A DNA stretch of 64,000 nt from Lysobacter oculi (GCF_003293695.1 NZ_CP029556.1:2428001-2492000); one strand, 5' to 3'; positions 44,101-52,045 are shown, counted from the stretch's first letter. Program-made: numbers and translations. Notes: generated from the letters alone by a model not told the origin.

Positions 44101-44216
44101 GTCAGGCGCTGGAGTCTGAGCGGGTGCGGGATGGATTGAAGGACATCCTGCTGGGGCGCGCGCAGCTTTATGAGGCGCTGCGGGCGCGGGGTGGAGATGC
44201 GAGGCCTAGGGTGTAG
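41112..44216 (+). CDS. hsdR: Type I restriction endonuclease subunit HsdR
   Basis: The 1034-residue motor and nuclease subunit. The N-terminal nuclease domain has DLVLFVNGVAVATAELKSEF (PD-(D/E)xK). The helicase core has Walker A QHSAGSGKTNSIAW, motif II ADEAHSSQTG, motif III VAFTATPKGKT and the C-terminal half with NKFQTGFDQPLLC and LSRLNRAHPGK. AGGGGGAAACA precedes the ATG at 41112. It closes the operon hsdM-hsdS-orf-DUF5655-hsdR and appears intact. Confidence 0.95.
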   Translation: MNLHQEHHFEREICEQLAAQGWLYGEGDAAHYHRQSGLFLPDLLAWIEATQPDSWQRLQKTHGPQLAERLAERIRKNLDERGTLDVLRRGVEMLGLKQPLSLVQFKPALAMNPVTQQHYAANRLRVVRQVKHSPNRPNDCLDLVLFVNGVAVATAELKSEFTQSVGDAVDQYRFDRHPHPKGGLSEPLLAFPGGALVHFAVSQAEVMMTTRLAGEQTRFLPFNRGNEGGAGNAPDPEGFATRYLWEEVWAPDSWLEILGRYLIGKRDEKKQLQSVIFPRYHQLDATRKLVVDVHAQGTGQPYLIQHSAGSGKTNSIAWTAHFLADLHRDNVKVFDSVLVVSDRNVLDSQLQEAIFDFERTTGVVATITGEQGSKSAQLGQALKDGKKIIVCTIQTFPFALQAVQELAATEGKRFAVIADEAHSSQTGQAAAKLKQLLSAQEWADLQDGGEIDTEALLAAQMGARSAESGLTYVAFTATPKGKTLELFGRPGPDGLPQPFHVYSMRQAIEEGFILDVLRNYTPYDLAFRLAHDGKEIDQTQVERSTAMKGIMQWVRLHPYNIAAKVQIVVEHYRENVQSLLDGQAKAMVVVSSRLEAVRWQKAIREYIERQHYPLGVLVAFSGEVNDPESYPEPVTESSKQLNPGLKNRDIREAFAQPEFHLLLVANKFQTGFDQPLLCGMYVDKKLGGVQAVQTLSRLNRAHPGKTTTYVLDFVNDAADVLQAFKTYYETAELESTTDPNLIFDLRAKLDAAGHYDDFEVERLVKVEIDPRATQAQLVAAIHPVADRLLKRYRAAQQSHTVAIAAEDGQAEKTTKDELDAFVLFKGDMASFNRLYAFLSQMFDYGNTEIEKRFLFYKRLLPLLEFGRERETVDLSKVVLTHHTLRSCGKQPLNLNADGTYQLQPMEAVGSGHVQDKQQAYLNEIIEKVNGLFEGQLSDGDQLVYVNGVIKGKLLENETLIQQATDNSKEQFANSPDLKHALLHAIMDALDAHTTMSSQALESERVRDGLKDILLGRAQLYEALRARGGDARPRV

Positions 44217-44251
44217 TTTGTAGTTTGGATTCGGTGGTCAGGTCGAATGAG

Positions 44252-44275
44252 GCTGCTATCGACCCTAAGCGGACA
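44252..44275 (+). repeat. Unoccupied copy of the IS1182 target repeat
   Basis: GGCTGCTATCGACC followed by CTAAGCGGACA matches the rejoined flanks of IS1182 copies 2 and 3, but no element is inserted. The GACC here corresponds to the 4-base duplication made by copy 2. Confidence 0.75.
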
Positions 44276-44282
44276 AACTACT

Positions 44283-44309
44283 TGAAAAAGAAAGGGGCCT
44301 TGCGGCCCC
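44283..44309 (-). terminator. Rho-independent terminator of the 40-codon ORF
   Basis: On the minus strand, GGGGCC (44309-44304), loop GCAA, GGCCCC, then TTTCTTTTTC. It lies 21 bases after the stop of the short ORF at 44330-44452. On the plus strand it could also slow transcription after hsdR. Confidence 0.8.
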
Positions 44310-44329
44310 ATTCCCCTGGTCGCCAGCCC

Positions 44330-44452
44330 TCAGAACATGCTGATGGCTTTTAAGACCGTCAGCAGTCCGACAGGCAACCCCAGTCTCATATCGAATGAAC
44401 GAATGAAACCACGGCGGCTTTGCCAGCTGGCTGACACGCTTAGAAAGATCAT
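44330..44452 (-). CDS. 40-residue ORF with strong ribosome site and own terminator
   Basis: A short ORF starting ATG at 44452, preceded by AAAGGAGGTCTT (a near-perfect ribosome-binding site at correct spacing), and followed by a terminator at 44309-44283. The product starts MIFLSVSASW, continues with QSRRGFIRSF, and ends VLKAISMF; it is basic with a hydrophobic C-terminal half, so it may bind a membrane or protein partner. I do not recognise the family. The combination of strong initiation signal, stop and terminator makes it more credible than a random ORF of this size. Confidence 0.6.
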   Translation of the reverse strand: MIFLSVSASWQSRRGFIRSFDMRLGLPVGLLTVLKAISMF

Positions 44453-44997
44453 AAGACCTCCTTTGTCGTGTGCCCCCGGGCTCTAGATGGACAAGTCTTC
44501 GAGGGCGTCAGCCAGTTGATGATTTTTGACCGATGTACAGTTCCGGAGTCGGGAAATCATCAACCACTTGCCGGAATCTGTAGGTTGCCACAACTCTAGT
44601 TGCTCGAAAAGAATTGGCAACTTTCTGATGGGTATTCGAATGGCCGATTGTGGCCGAAACTGGACACACACGGTGCGACCCCACGCGTCTCAATTGGCAG
44701 AAGGCGGGAGTTCGAAGAGTGGTTCCGCACCAGCCAAACAATGAAGCAGCTGTCCTGCGCTAAGCAGTCTGGCGTCGGCAGCCGCGCTATCCCTGACGCG
44801 GCCCGCAGCGGCTGGATGACCTGGACTCCTGTCCGGTGCCGCACGTTGCCGACCCCTGCTGGCTATCCAGAGGGCAGTCCAAAAGCGATAAGGGTTCGCC
44901 CCGCCGAGAAGTAGGAAAAGTCTGAGTTCCCGCGATGAGTCTGCCAATCGCACGGAATGAGACCCGAGGCCAACATCCTCCCCGCCTCGGAGGATTC
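44453..44997. other. Intergenic region upstream of the mrfA-like gene
   Basis: About 545 bases. A stretch at 44636-44662 (GGCCGATTGTGGCCGAAACTGGACA) resembles a diverged IS1182 target repeat. A weak plus-strand ORF (44600-44914) contains REFEEWFRTSQTMKQL, possibly a relic of a transposase N-terminus; it has no ribosome site. Nothing else supportable. Confidence 0.4.
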
Positions 44998-47394
44998 ATG
45001 ACCCAACTCGCTCGCCTTGAACTTGAAACAGCTGGCACGGATGGCGAGCCCCTGCTCGCGCCTCGCCTGGCGCGTAAATACCCTGATCGCGTGACTGGGG
45101 CCTTCGTGGTTCCGGCACGGGAGGGTCGCTTTGTAGAGCTACCCGCTGACTTACCAACGGCGATCGCCACCGCCTTGCGCACGCGGGGGCGCGAACGCCT
45201 GTATTCCCACCAGGGCGCCTGCTGGGACGCTGTGCAGCGTGGCGAGGACGTCGTCGTGGTGACGCCCACAGCCTCGGGCAAGACGCTGTGCTACACGCTG
45301 CCGGTCGTGGCCGCCGCTATGACTCGCCGTAGCAAGGCGTTGTACCTGTTCCCGACCAAGGCGCTGGCGCAGGACCAGGTGGCCGAGCTGATCGAACTCT
45401 CCAAGGCCGGGGACCTTGGCGTGCGGGCGGCCACCTTCGATGGCGACACCCCAGGTGACCAGCGTCAGGCGATCCGTCTGTCGGGCGACATCGTGGTGAC
45501 CAACCCGGACATGCTGCACCAAGGCATCCTGCCGCACCACACGAAGTGGGCGCAGTTCTTTGAGAACCTGGCCTATGTGGTGATCGACGAGATCCACGCC
45601 TATCGCGGCGTGTTCGGCTCGCACCTGGCCAACGTGCTGCGGCGGTTGGAACGCATCTGCGCGTTCTACGGGGTGCGCCCGCAATTCATTTTGTGCTCGG
45701 CGACCATCGGGAATCCCAAGGAGCACGCCGAAGCCCTGATCGGCCGCCCGGTCACGGCGATTACCGAGTCCGGCGCTCCGGCAGGCGAGAAGCACGTCCT
45801 GCTGTGGAATCCGCCGGTCGTAAACCCGGACCTGGGTCTGCGTGCCTCGGCGCGCTCGCAGTCCAACCGCATCGCACGGATGGCAATCAAGGCGGGCCTG
45901 AAAACCCTGGTGTTCGCGCAGTCGCGGACGATGGTCGAGGTGTTGACCAAATATCTGAAAGACGTATTCGACCATGACCCGCGCAAGCCAGCGCGCATTC
46001 GCGCCTACCGCGGGGGTTATCTACCCACTGAGCGTCGCGAGGCCGAGCGAGCGATGCGCGACGGGCGTATCGACGGCATCGTGTCCACTTCCGCGTTGGA
46101 ACTGGGCGTGGACATCGGTGCGCTGGATGTCGTGGTGCTCAACGGCTACCCTGGCAGCGTCAGCGGGACGTGGCAGCGCTTCGGACGCGCAGGTCGGCGG
46201 CAGAAGCCAAGCCTGGGCGTGCTGGTGGCCTCGTCCGACCCATTGGACCAGTACATCGTCCGGCACCCGGAGTTCTTCTCCGACGCCAGCCCGGAACACG
46301 CACGCATTGCGCCCGACCAGCCGGTGATCCTGCTGGACCATATCCGCTGCGCTGCGTTTGAGTTGCCTTTCCTGGAGGGCGACACCTTTGGCCCAGTCGA
46401 TCCTGCCGTATACCTGCAGCTGTTGGCCGAGGATGGCGTGCTGCATCCGGAAGGTGGGCGTTGGGAGTGGATCGCGGACAGCTATCCCGCAGGCGCCGTC
46501 AGCTTGCGCTCGGTCGCGGATGGCAATTTCGTGGTGGTGGATCGCACCGACGGACGCCAGGTGATCATCGCGGAGGTCGATTTCAGTTCCGCACCGCTGA
46601 TGCTCTACGAAGGCGCGATTCACATGGTGCAATCCACCCCGTTTCAGGTCGAACGCCTGGACTGGGAAGGCCGCAAGGCCTATGTCACCCGCACCCACGT
46701 CGACTACTACACCGACGCGATCGACTACACCCGACTGAAGGTTCTGGAGTCCTTCGACAGCGCTGTGACCGGCGTGGGTCAGGTCCACCATGGCGAAGTT
46801 CATGTGGTGCGGCGCGTGTCTGGTTACAAGAAGATCCGCTACTACACGCACGAGAACATCGGCTACGGACCGGTCACGCTCCCCGATCAGGAAATGCACA
46901 CCACCGCGTGCTGGTGGCAGCTGCCGGAGCCAGTGCTGCATTCGTTGTTCGACAACCGCCAGCAGGCGCTGGACGGCTTCCTCGGGGCGGCACACGCGCT
47001 GCATGTCGTGGCTCGCATCGCTGTAATGGCCGACGGGGCCGACCTGCAAAAGGCGGTCGGCAGTGGTGATGGGGCGTGGTCAGCTAGCGGTGACGGACGG
47101 GGTCGGGGGCAACTGCGCGCCACCGATGGCGCGGCGGTTCAGGCCGACGCACTGGCCCGCTTCGAGCCTACCGTCTATCTCTACGACAATTATCCCGGAG
47201 GCGTTGGCCTCTCCGAGCCGCTATTCCAGCGCCAAGCCGAGCTCCTGCAGCGCGCGCAGTCGCTGGTCGAGGCGTGCGACTGCCGTGCGGGCTGCCCTGG
47301 GTGCGTGGGGCCGGTCCTCGACGAAACCGTTCCACTGACGGAAGGACCCCGCCAGCTCGCACTGCGCCTGCTGCGCGCGCTGCAGGCCGCATGA
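44998..47394 (+). CDS. DEAD/DEAH helicase with DUF1998 (MrfA/YprA-like)
   Basis: A 798-residue superfamily 2 DNA helicase. Motifs are HQGACWDAVQRGEDVVVVTPTASGKT (Q/I), PTKALAQDQ (Ia), VVIDEIHAYRGVFGSH (II), ILCSATIGNP (III), and the C-terminal STSALELGVDIGALD and QRFGRAGRR (V, VI). The last 150 residues are a DUF1998 zinc region with CDCRAGCPGC, the four-Cys set of B. subtilis MrfA. ATG 44998 has GGAGG eight bases before it; an earlier ATG at 44935 lacks one. The next gene, an MrfB-like nuclease, overlaps its stop. MrfA acts in excision repair of mitomycin-type lesions. Confidence 0.92.
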   Translation: MTQLARLELETAGTDGEPLLAPRLARKYPDRVTGAFVVPAREGRFVELPADLPTAIATALRTRGRERLYSHQGACWDAVQRGEDVVVVTPTASGKTLCYTLPVVAAAMTRRSKALYLFPTKALAQDQVAELIELSKAGDLGVRAATFDGDTPGDQRQAIRLSGDIVVTNPDMLHQGILPHHTKWAQFFENLAYVVIDEIHAYRGVFGSHLANVLRRLERICAFYGVRPQFILCSATIGNPKEHAEALIGRPVTAITESGAPAGEKHVLLWNPPVVNPDLGLRASARSQSNRIARMAIKAGLKTLVFAQSRTMVEVLTKYLKDVFDHDPRKPARIRAYRGGYLPTERREAERAMRDGRIDGIVSTSALELGVDIGALDVVVLNGYPGSVSGTWQRFGRAGRRQKPSLGVLVASSDPLDQYIVRHPEFFSDASPEHARIAPDQPVILLDHIRCAAFELPFLEGDTFGPVDPAVYLQLLAEDGVLHPEGGRWEWIADSYPAGAVSLRSVADGNFVVVDRTDGRQVIIAEVDFSSAPLMLYEGAIHMVQSTPFQVERLDWEGRKAYVTRTHVDYYTDAIDYTRLKVLESFDSAVTGVGQVHHGEVHVVRRVSGYKKIRYYTHENIGYGPVTLPDQEMHTTACWWQLPEPVLHSLFDNRQQALDGFLGAAHALHVVARIAVMADGADLQKAVGSGDGAWSASGDGRGRGQLRATDGAAVQADALARFEPTVYLYDNYPGGVGLSEPLFQRQAELLQRAQSLVEACDCRAGCPGCVGPVLDETVPLTEGPRQLALRLLRALQAA

Positions 47395-48227
47395 GCCTGA
47401 CCCTGACCCGGCTGCAGGCGCTACGGCGGCAAAGTGGCGCGCCTGCCGCGGCTGCAGTGGCGACACTGGCCCCTCCGGCGGCGAAGATCGACTCTGATCC
47501 GTTGGCCCGCCTGCGTGGCCTGCTACGGGTCAAGCGCCGCGACGCGCCGGCACCTGCATCAGCGGAAGACCGCTTGCTTCCAGGCCGGGAAATTGCCCCC
47601 GGCCTCTGGCTGCAGGAAGGTCGCCTGCCGTTCGATCTGCCGTGGCAGCCGCATCTCGACGCCGCCTTCGCCAGGCGCGACGTGCCGTTGCCCACCTCTG
47701 AACTCATGTTCTTCGACACTGAAACCACCGGTCTGGCCGGTGGGACAGGCACGCGCGCCTTCATGATCGGCGCAGCAACGCTCGACCCTGCCGGGCTGCA
47801 CATCCGTCAGCTCACCATCACGAAGACGAGCGCTGAACCGGCCATGCTCGACCTGTTCCGCGGCTGGCTCCGACCTAGCACCATTCTGGTCAGCTACAAC
47901 GGCAAGTCCTACGACGCCCCGCTGCTCAAGACGCGCTATCGCCTGATGCGACAGGCCGAGCCGCTGTCCGCGCTCGATCACGTTGATCTGCTGCATCCCA
48001 CGCGGCGACGCTACCGGGGAGTGTTCGAGAACTGCAGGCTCGGGACCATCGAGCGACGGGTGCTCGGCATCGTTCGGGAAGACGATCTGCCGGGTAGCGA
48101 GGCACCCGGGGCGTGGTTGGATTACCTGCGCGGCAGCTCAGCCAAGCAGTTGCGGCGCGTGATGGCACACAACCATCAGGACGTGGTGACACTGGCGCGA
48201 CTGGCCATTCATTTGAGTAGGTGCTAA
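47391..48227 (+). CDS. RNase H-like exonuclease (MrfB/YprB-like)
   Basis: A 278-residue DnaQ-fold nuclease. After a Pro/Ala-rich N-terminus the catalytic core has FFDTETTGLAGGTGTRAF (first Asp and Glu), SYNGKSYDAPLLKTRY (second Asp) and AHNHQDVVTLARL (last His/Asp), matching the exonuclease III motif set of YprB. ATG at 47391 overlaps the stop of the helicase gene (ATGA). The pair is the same as MrfA-MrfB of Bacillus subtilis, a UvrA-independent repair route; activity in this host is inferred. Confidence 0.88.
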   Translation: MSLTLTRLQALRRQSGAPAAAAVATLAPPAAKIDSDPLARLRGLLRVKRRDAPAPASAEDRLLPGREIAPGLWLQEGRLPFDLPWQPHLDAAFARRDVPLPTSELMFFDTETTGLAGGTGTRAFMIGAATLDPAGLHIRQLTITKTSAEPAMLDLFRGWLRPSTILVSYNGKSYDAPLLKTRYRLMRQAEPLSALDHVDLLHPTRRRYRGVFENCRLGTIERRVLGIVREDDLPGSEAPGAWLDYLRGSSAKQLRRVMAHNHQDVVTLARLAIHLSRC

Positions 48228-48298
48228 CGCGCATCCCTAGATGCTTTCTAACTGCGGCTAGACAGTCATCAGGGGTAAGAGGGCCCATAGCACAGGCT

Positions 48299-49549
48299 CT
48301 ATCTGACCTTGAGGATGTCGCTCCACTTCTGCGTGTACGCCGGTGACAAGCTGTCCTGGCGCATCGCCCATTTGGGAGTAGCCCCCCTACGAGAGGCTGC
48401 CGACGCCAACGTGACGCTGCCACGTCCGAACTTGCGGTTGGCCGCGTCCATCACTTCCATCAACTTGGCCGAGCGGGGATCGATGCCGGCGAACAGATCG
48501 GCCTGCTGCAGGTCCCCATGCGTGAGATCGAGCAGGCCAACGCCAGCCTTCTTGTAGCGGTACCCTTTCTTGAACATCGCACGCGTCAGCGCCTGGGCCA
48601 CGGACAGCACCTCCCGTGTATCGGATGAGGGTCCGATCAGATTGAAGGCCTTGGAGGGGTGGTACTGACGAGCCCCCGGCTTGAAGGGGTTGGTGTTGAT
48701 CCATACCCAGACGCCCGAACACATCAGGCCACGCTTGCGCAGCTTCTCGCACGCCCGGATTGCGAATGTTGCCACGGCTTGCTGGAGGTCTTCCAAAGAT
48801 TCCACGTCGTTCTTGAAGGATCGGGAGCAGACGATCTGCTGGCGGTCCGGTTCGTCCTGGACAAGCTCGGCGCAGACGACCCCTTGCAGCTCGCGTTGCG
48901 TGCGGGCAAGCACCACCCCGTAGCGCGCGCGCAGGGTCTCGGGATCTGCGCCCATGAGGTCGCGGGCCGTCAGGATGCCTTCGGCACCGAGCCGGGCTGC
49001 GAACTTGCGCCCAACCCCCCAGAGGTCCTCAACGGGATAGGCTGCAAGCTCAGGGATGCCTGCGTCCACGGCCATCACGCCGCCTGGCGTCTTCTTCGCC
49101 AGCTTGTTACCGAGCTTGGCCAGCGTCTTGGTGGGGCCGATGCCGACGCAGCAGGGAATGCCGGTCCACTGGAGGATCCGATCACGGGCGACGCGCGCGA
49201 CATGTACGTGATCCGCGACGGGAATGCCTTCCAGCGATATGAAACTCTCGTCGATGGAATACACCTCCACGCGCGGGAACAGGTCACGCAGGATGGTCAC
49301 GATCCGTCCGGACAAATCCCCGTACAGGCCGAAATTCGCCGAGCGGATGAGGAGCTGCTTACGAATGGTGGGGTCCACCTCATGAATGGGCTGGCCCATC
49401 CTGACGCCGAGCGCCTTGGCCTCATTGCTACGGGCAATGGCGCAGCCGTCGTTGTTGGACAAAATGACGACAGGCCGGCCAATGAGATCGGGCTGGAAGG
49501 CCCGCTCACAGCTGGCGTAAAAGTTGTTGCCGTCGACCAGCCCGAGCAT
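48299..49549 (-). CDS. umuC: Error-prone DNA polymerase V subunit UmuC
   Basis: A 416-residue Y-family polymerase. Visible motifs: MLGLVDGNNFYASCERAF (first catalytic Asp and steric residues), VYSIDESFISLEG (catalytic Asp-Glu), GIGPTKTLAKLGNKLAK, and VEDLWGVGRKFAARL (helix-hairpin-helix). The C-terminal little-finger domain and a beta-clamp type tail follow. The start overlaps the umuD stop as TGATG at 49549, so the genes are coupled. Complete and intact. Confidence 0.95.
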   Translation of the reverse strand: MLGLVDGNNFYASCERAFQPDLIGRPVVILSNNDGCAIARSNEAKALGVRMGQPIHEVDPTIRKQLLIRSANFGLYGDLSGRIVTILRDLFPRVEVYSIDESFISLEGIPVADHVHVARVARDRILQWTGIPCCVGIGPTKTLAKLGNKLAKKTPGGVMAVDAGIPELAAYPVEDLWGVGRKFAARLGAEGILTARDLMGADPETLRARYGVVLARTQRELQGVVCAELVQDEPDRQQIVCSRSFKNDVESLEDLQQAVATFAIRACEKLRKRGLMCSGVWVWINTNPFKPGARQYHPSKAFNLIGPSSDTREVLSVAQALTRAMFKKGYRYKKAGVGLLDLTHGDLQQADLFAGIDPRSAKLMEVMDAANRKFGRGSVTLASAASRRGATPKWAMRQDSLSPAYTQKWSDILKVR

Positions 49550-50004
49550 CAGCGCCCCAAGTGGTTGCGGAACGAATAGGTCACCACGCCCCACACCTGC
49601 AGCTCGACCTCATCGGCCACAGCGAGGGGCGGCGACCCGTCGCCCGATAGCAGTTCCACGCAGGAGCGACCGATACGCAGCTGTTTGACACACAAGCCGC
49701 CGTCCCATAGGAGCAGCGCGATGTGACCCGATTTGGCATTGATCGAGCGATCGACGACCAGCATGTCGCCGGCGTGGATCCCGAAGCCGCGCATGCTGTC
49801 GCCCTCGGCCTGGGCGAAGAAGGTGGCAGGCGGGTTGCGGATGCACAGCTCGTTGAGATCCAGGTCCTCCCCCATGAAGTCCTCAGCCGGGGAGGGAAAC
49901 CCGCAGCTGGCACGCATGCCCAAAAAGCGCAGCGGTAGGTGAGACAGGTCTAAACGACAGGCGGCCACGGGGCCGATGGCGGGGGGGGAGGCAATGGAGG
50001 TCAT
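49549..50004 (-). CDS. umuD: SOS mutagenesis protein UmuD
   Basis: A 151-residue S24-family self-cleaving protein. The cleavage site is SCGFPSPAEDF (Cys-Gly), and the catalytic Ser lies in EGDSMRGFGI and the Lys in GGLCVKQL. The start is ATG 50004 (MTSIASPPAIG); the frame stays open upstream, so a longer form is possible. No clear LexA box was seen in the 150 bases upstream, so the promoter is unresolved. Cleaved UmuD' binds UmuC to form Pol V. Confidence 0.92.
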   Translation of the reverse strand: MTSIASPPAIGPVAACRLDLSHLPLRFLGMRASCGFPSPAEDFMGEDLDLNELCIRNPPATFFAQAEGDSMRGFGIHAGDMLVVDRSINAKSGHIALLLWDGGLCVKQLRIGRSCVELLSGDGSPPLAVADEVELQVWGVVTYSFRNHLGR

Positions 50005-50160
50005 GGTGGCGGAAGCTTCGGGGGCCAGTGACGCACCCGATGAGACGAGGGGCGCGAAGCCTACGCCCCGACCCTTGGTGAGTGCCACCGAACCGCGCAA
50101 CGCCCCGCCCACCGCGGCCGCCACAGAGATGAATGCGGCCCGGATCCTGTTAGCTGCGAT

Positions 50161-50424
50161 GTGAAGAGGCCTGAACAGGCGGAGCGGGATACTTTCGGGA
50201 TGGACCAGAATGCCCACTGCGACCTGCTGGCGGCCCGGCTGGCCTACAAGAAGCCGCACCTGTTGGCGTTGGCCGAGGCAGGCCACCCGCAAGCGTTTGA
50301 TCAGGCGTGGAACCTCCTGGACCCGATCTTCGTCGACGCCGAACGCCATGGTCTCGGCAGTCGTTGTTACCACCTGATCGGGCTGCTCTTGGCTGAGACC
50401 AGATTGAACCGGAGGTTGCGATGA
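50161..50424 (+). CDS. Unknown small protein, first gene of SRAP operon
   Basis: An 87-residue protein from GTG 50161 (or 74 residues from ATG 50200, MDQNAHCDLL). It is helical, with KKPHLLALAEAGHPQAFDQAWNLLD. The stop overlaps the next start (ATGA at 50421). I do not recognise it. It diverges from umuD and could share a regulatory region with it. Confidence 0.65.
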   Translation: MKRPEQAERDTFGMDQNAHCDLLAARLAYKKPHLLALAEAGHPQAFDQAWNLLDPIFVDAERHGLGSRCYHLIGLLLAETRLNRRLR

Positions 50425-50651
50425 AATCGCGCGTTGAACTCGATGCCATGCTTGATGACCTCGAAGCGCGCCTGCCCGGCTTGCTGGCTAACTGCAAGCA
50501 AGAGGACATGCTGGACTGCTTCACGAGGGAAGCAGACGCCATCGATTCTCAGACCGAGGAAGAGGATCACGCACACGTGTGGGGCCGCCTGCAGCACCTC
50601 CAAGGCTGTGCCGGCCTTATTCCGAGCGACGAAGAATGTACCGATGAATGA
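50421..50651 (+). CDS. Unknown acidic small protein
   Basis: A 76-residue acidic protein (ELDAMLDDLEARLPGLL; EEDHAHVWGRL; ends SDEECTDE) with two Cys in the middle. It overlaps the preceding gene by four bases and the next by eight. It could be an antitoxin-like or adaptor protein, but nothing specific is seen. Confidence 0.7.
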   Translation: MKSRVELDAMLDDLEARLPGLLANCKQEDMLDCFTREADAIDSQTEEEDHAHVWGRLQHLQGCAGLIPSDEECTDE

Positions 50652-51087
50652 AGCGGACGTTTCGTACTGGATCGGCCAGTTGGAGGCGTACAACGTGTTC
50701 CTCCGCAACGTGCCGCTGTCCAAGGAATACCGAGACACCACGACATTCAGGCAGTTCGGCGAGGTGCGCAAAGCCAAGCGCGAGGAGCTGGGTCTGACCG
50801 ATGACGTCATGGCACAACTTCACGGTATCCGCGACCACCAGCCCCTCAATTGGGCCTTTGTCGAAATCGGCATGACCGTCGACAACCGCGAGCTGCTCTG
50901 CCCGAGCTATTTCGAAGACTTGCCGCTCGACTACTACTGGATGCCCGAATACAACGCCGTTCGCGAAGCAGTCGAGGCACAGCGGGAAGCTGACGATCAG
51001 ACGCTGCAAGAGTTGGTGTGGAAGCTTGCGCCCCCGATCCCCAATACCAAGCATGATGATGGAGTAAGCGGTGTGCTATTCGGCTGA
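50644..51087 (+). CDS. Unknown soluble protein
   Basis: A 147-residue protein starting MNEADVSYWIGQLEAYNVFLRN. It contains TVDNRELLCPSYFEDLPLDYYW and is acidic overall. The ATG at 50644 is inside the previous gene's last codons. Its end overlaps the SRAP gene by 17 bases. Not recognised; no signal peptide or membrane segment. Confidence 0.75.
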   Translation: MNEADVSYWIGQLEAYNVFLRNVPLSKEYRDTTTFRQFGEVRKAKREELGLTDDVMAQLHGIRDHQPLNWAFVEIGMTVDNRELLCPSYFEDLPLDYYWMPEYNAVREAVEAQREADDQTLQELVWKLAPPIPNTKHDDGVSGVLFG

Positions 51088-52045
51088 AGCCTGGTCGCTC
51101 TACGACAACTACACGCGTGAGTTCGGCGCGGATATCGATATCGAGGCGTTCTGGAAAATTTACCTGGAGCGTGATGAGAAATACCGCATCCGCAAGAAGC
51201 TCTCGGACGGCACGAAGATCCCCAAGGGAATCGATCGAAACTTCCTCCCCCCCAAATCAGAGCTAGAGCGGAAGATTCAAGAGCTGATCTCCGAATGGAA
51301 CGGCCGGAAGCTTGCCGAAAGCGAAGCTGAATTGGCAGCGCAAGAGGCGCGCCTGGCTGCCGCCGAGGCGAAGCTTGCGGTCAAGGAAACGAAGACGGCG
51401 CTCAACGAGCAGCGGATTGCCAGTAACAAGATCAAGCAGACGAAGCGCTGGATCGAGGATGCCAAGCGCACCAGGCACGAGCCGACCAAGGACGACCGAA
51501 TCTTCCCGGACTGGTACGCGCCCGTGCTTATCGTGGAGAACGGCAAGCGAATCGTGCGGCCCATGCGCTATCACTGTCGCCCGGCGGGAATGGACCCCTC
51601 TATTGACCGTACCAAGACGGGCCAAGTCTCAGGCACCTACAACGCGCGGCGCGACAACCTGACGCGATTCTGGCGCAACCAATTTGGCCATACGCACGGG
51701 CTGATGCTGGCTGAAACCTTTTACGAGAATGTCGATGACGGAAAGGGCGGGAGCAAGGAAATCCAGTTCCGCCCCAGAACAGGCGAGACCATGTATATCG
51801 CCTGCCTGTATTCCCACTGGGTCGATCGCAAGGGCATCGAGCCGGGCCTATGGTCCTTTGCTGCCATTACCGATGAGCCCGAACCAGAGGTCGCCGCGGC
51901 GGGACACGACAGAACCGTCATCAATATCAAGCCTGAGCACGTCGATGCGTGGCTCAACCCGGACCCGAAAAATCTGGACGCGCTGTTCGCGATCTTCGAT
52001 GACAAGCGTCACCCGTACTACGAGCTGATGAAGGAAGCGGCATGA
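51071..52045 (+). CDS. SRAP-family protein (HMCES/YedK-like) with internal coiled coil
   Basis: A 324-residue member of the SRAP family, which covalently shields abasic sites in single-stranded DNA. The GTG start places Cys at position 2 (MCYSAEAW), the residue that forms the crosslink. Other family residues are visible: Asn191 and Arg193 (YNARRDNL), Glu219 (ETFYENV) and His279 (GHDRTVINI). It is unusual: residues about 60-135 are a charged coiled coil (EAELAAQEARLAAAEAKLAV) inserted between Cys2 and the core, absent from standard YedK (about 220 residues). It lies opposite umuDC, consistent with a DNA-damage role. Confidence 0.87.
   Translation: MCYSAEAWSLYDNYTREFGADIDIEAFWKIYLERDEKYRIRKKLSDGTKIPKGIDRNFLPPKSELERKIQELISEWNGRKLAESEAELAAQEARLAAAEAKLAVKETKTALNEQRIASNKIKQTKRWIEDAKRTRHEPTKDDRIFPDWYAPVLIVENGKRIVRPMRYHCRPAGMDPSIDRTKTGQVSGTYNARRDNLTRFWRNQFGHTHGLMLAETFYENVDDGKGGSKEIQFRPRTGETMYIACLYSHWVDRKGIEPGLWSFAAITDEPEPEVAAAGHDRTVINIKPEHVDAWLNPDPKNLDALFAIFDDKRHPYYELMKEAA

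Noticed and set aside
44600..44914. 104-codon plus-strand ORF with REFEEWFRTSQTMKQL
   Set aside because: Could be a transposase relic, but no ribosome site, no catalytic part and overlap with a repeat; kept only as a note in the intergenic entry.
49976..50164. 62-codon plus-strand ORF overlapping the umuD start
   Set aside because: Ala/Thr/Pro-rich shadow of the minus strand; no initiation signal.
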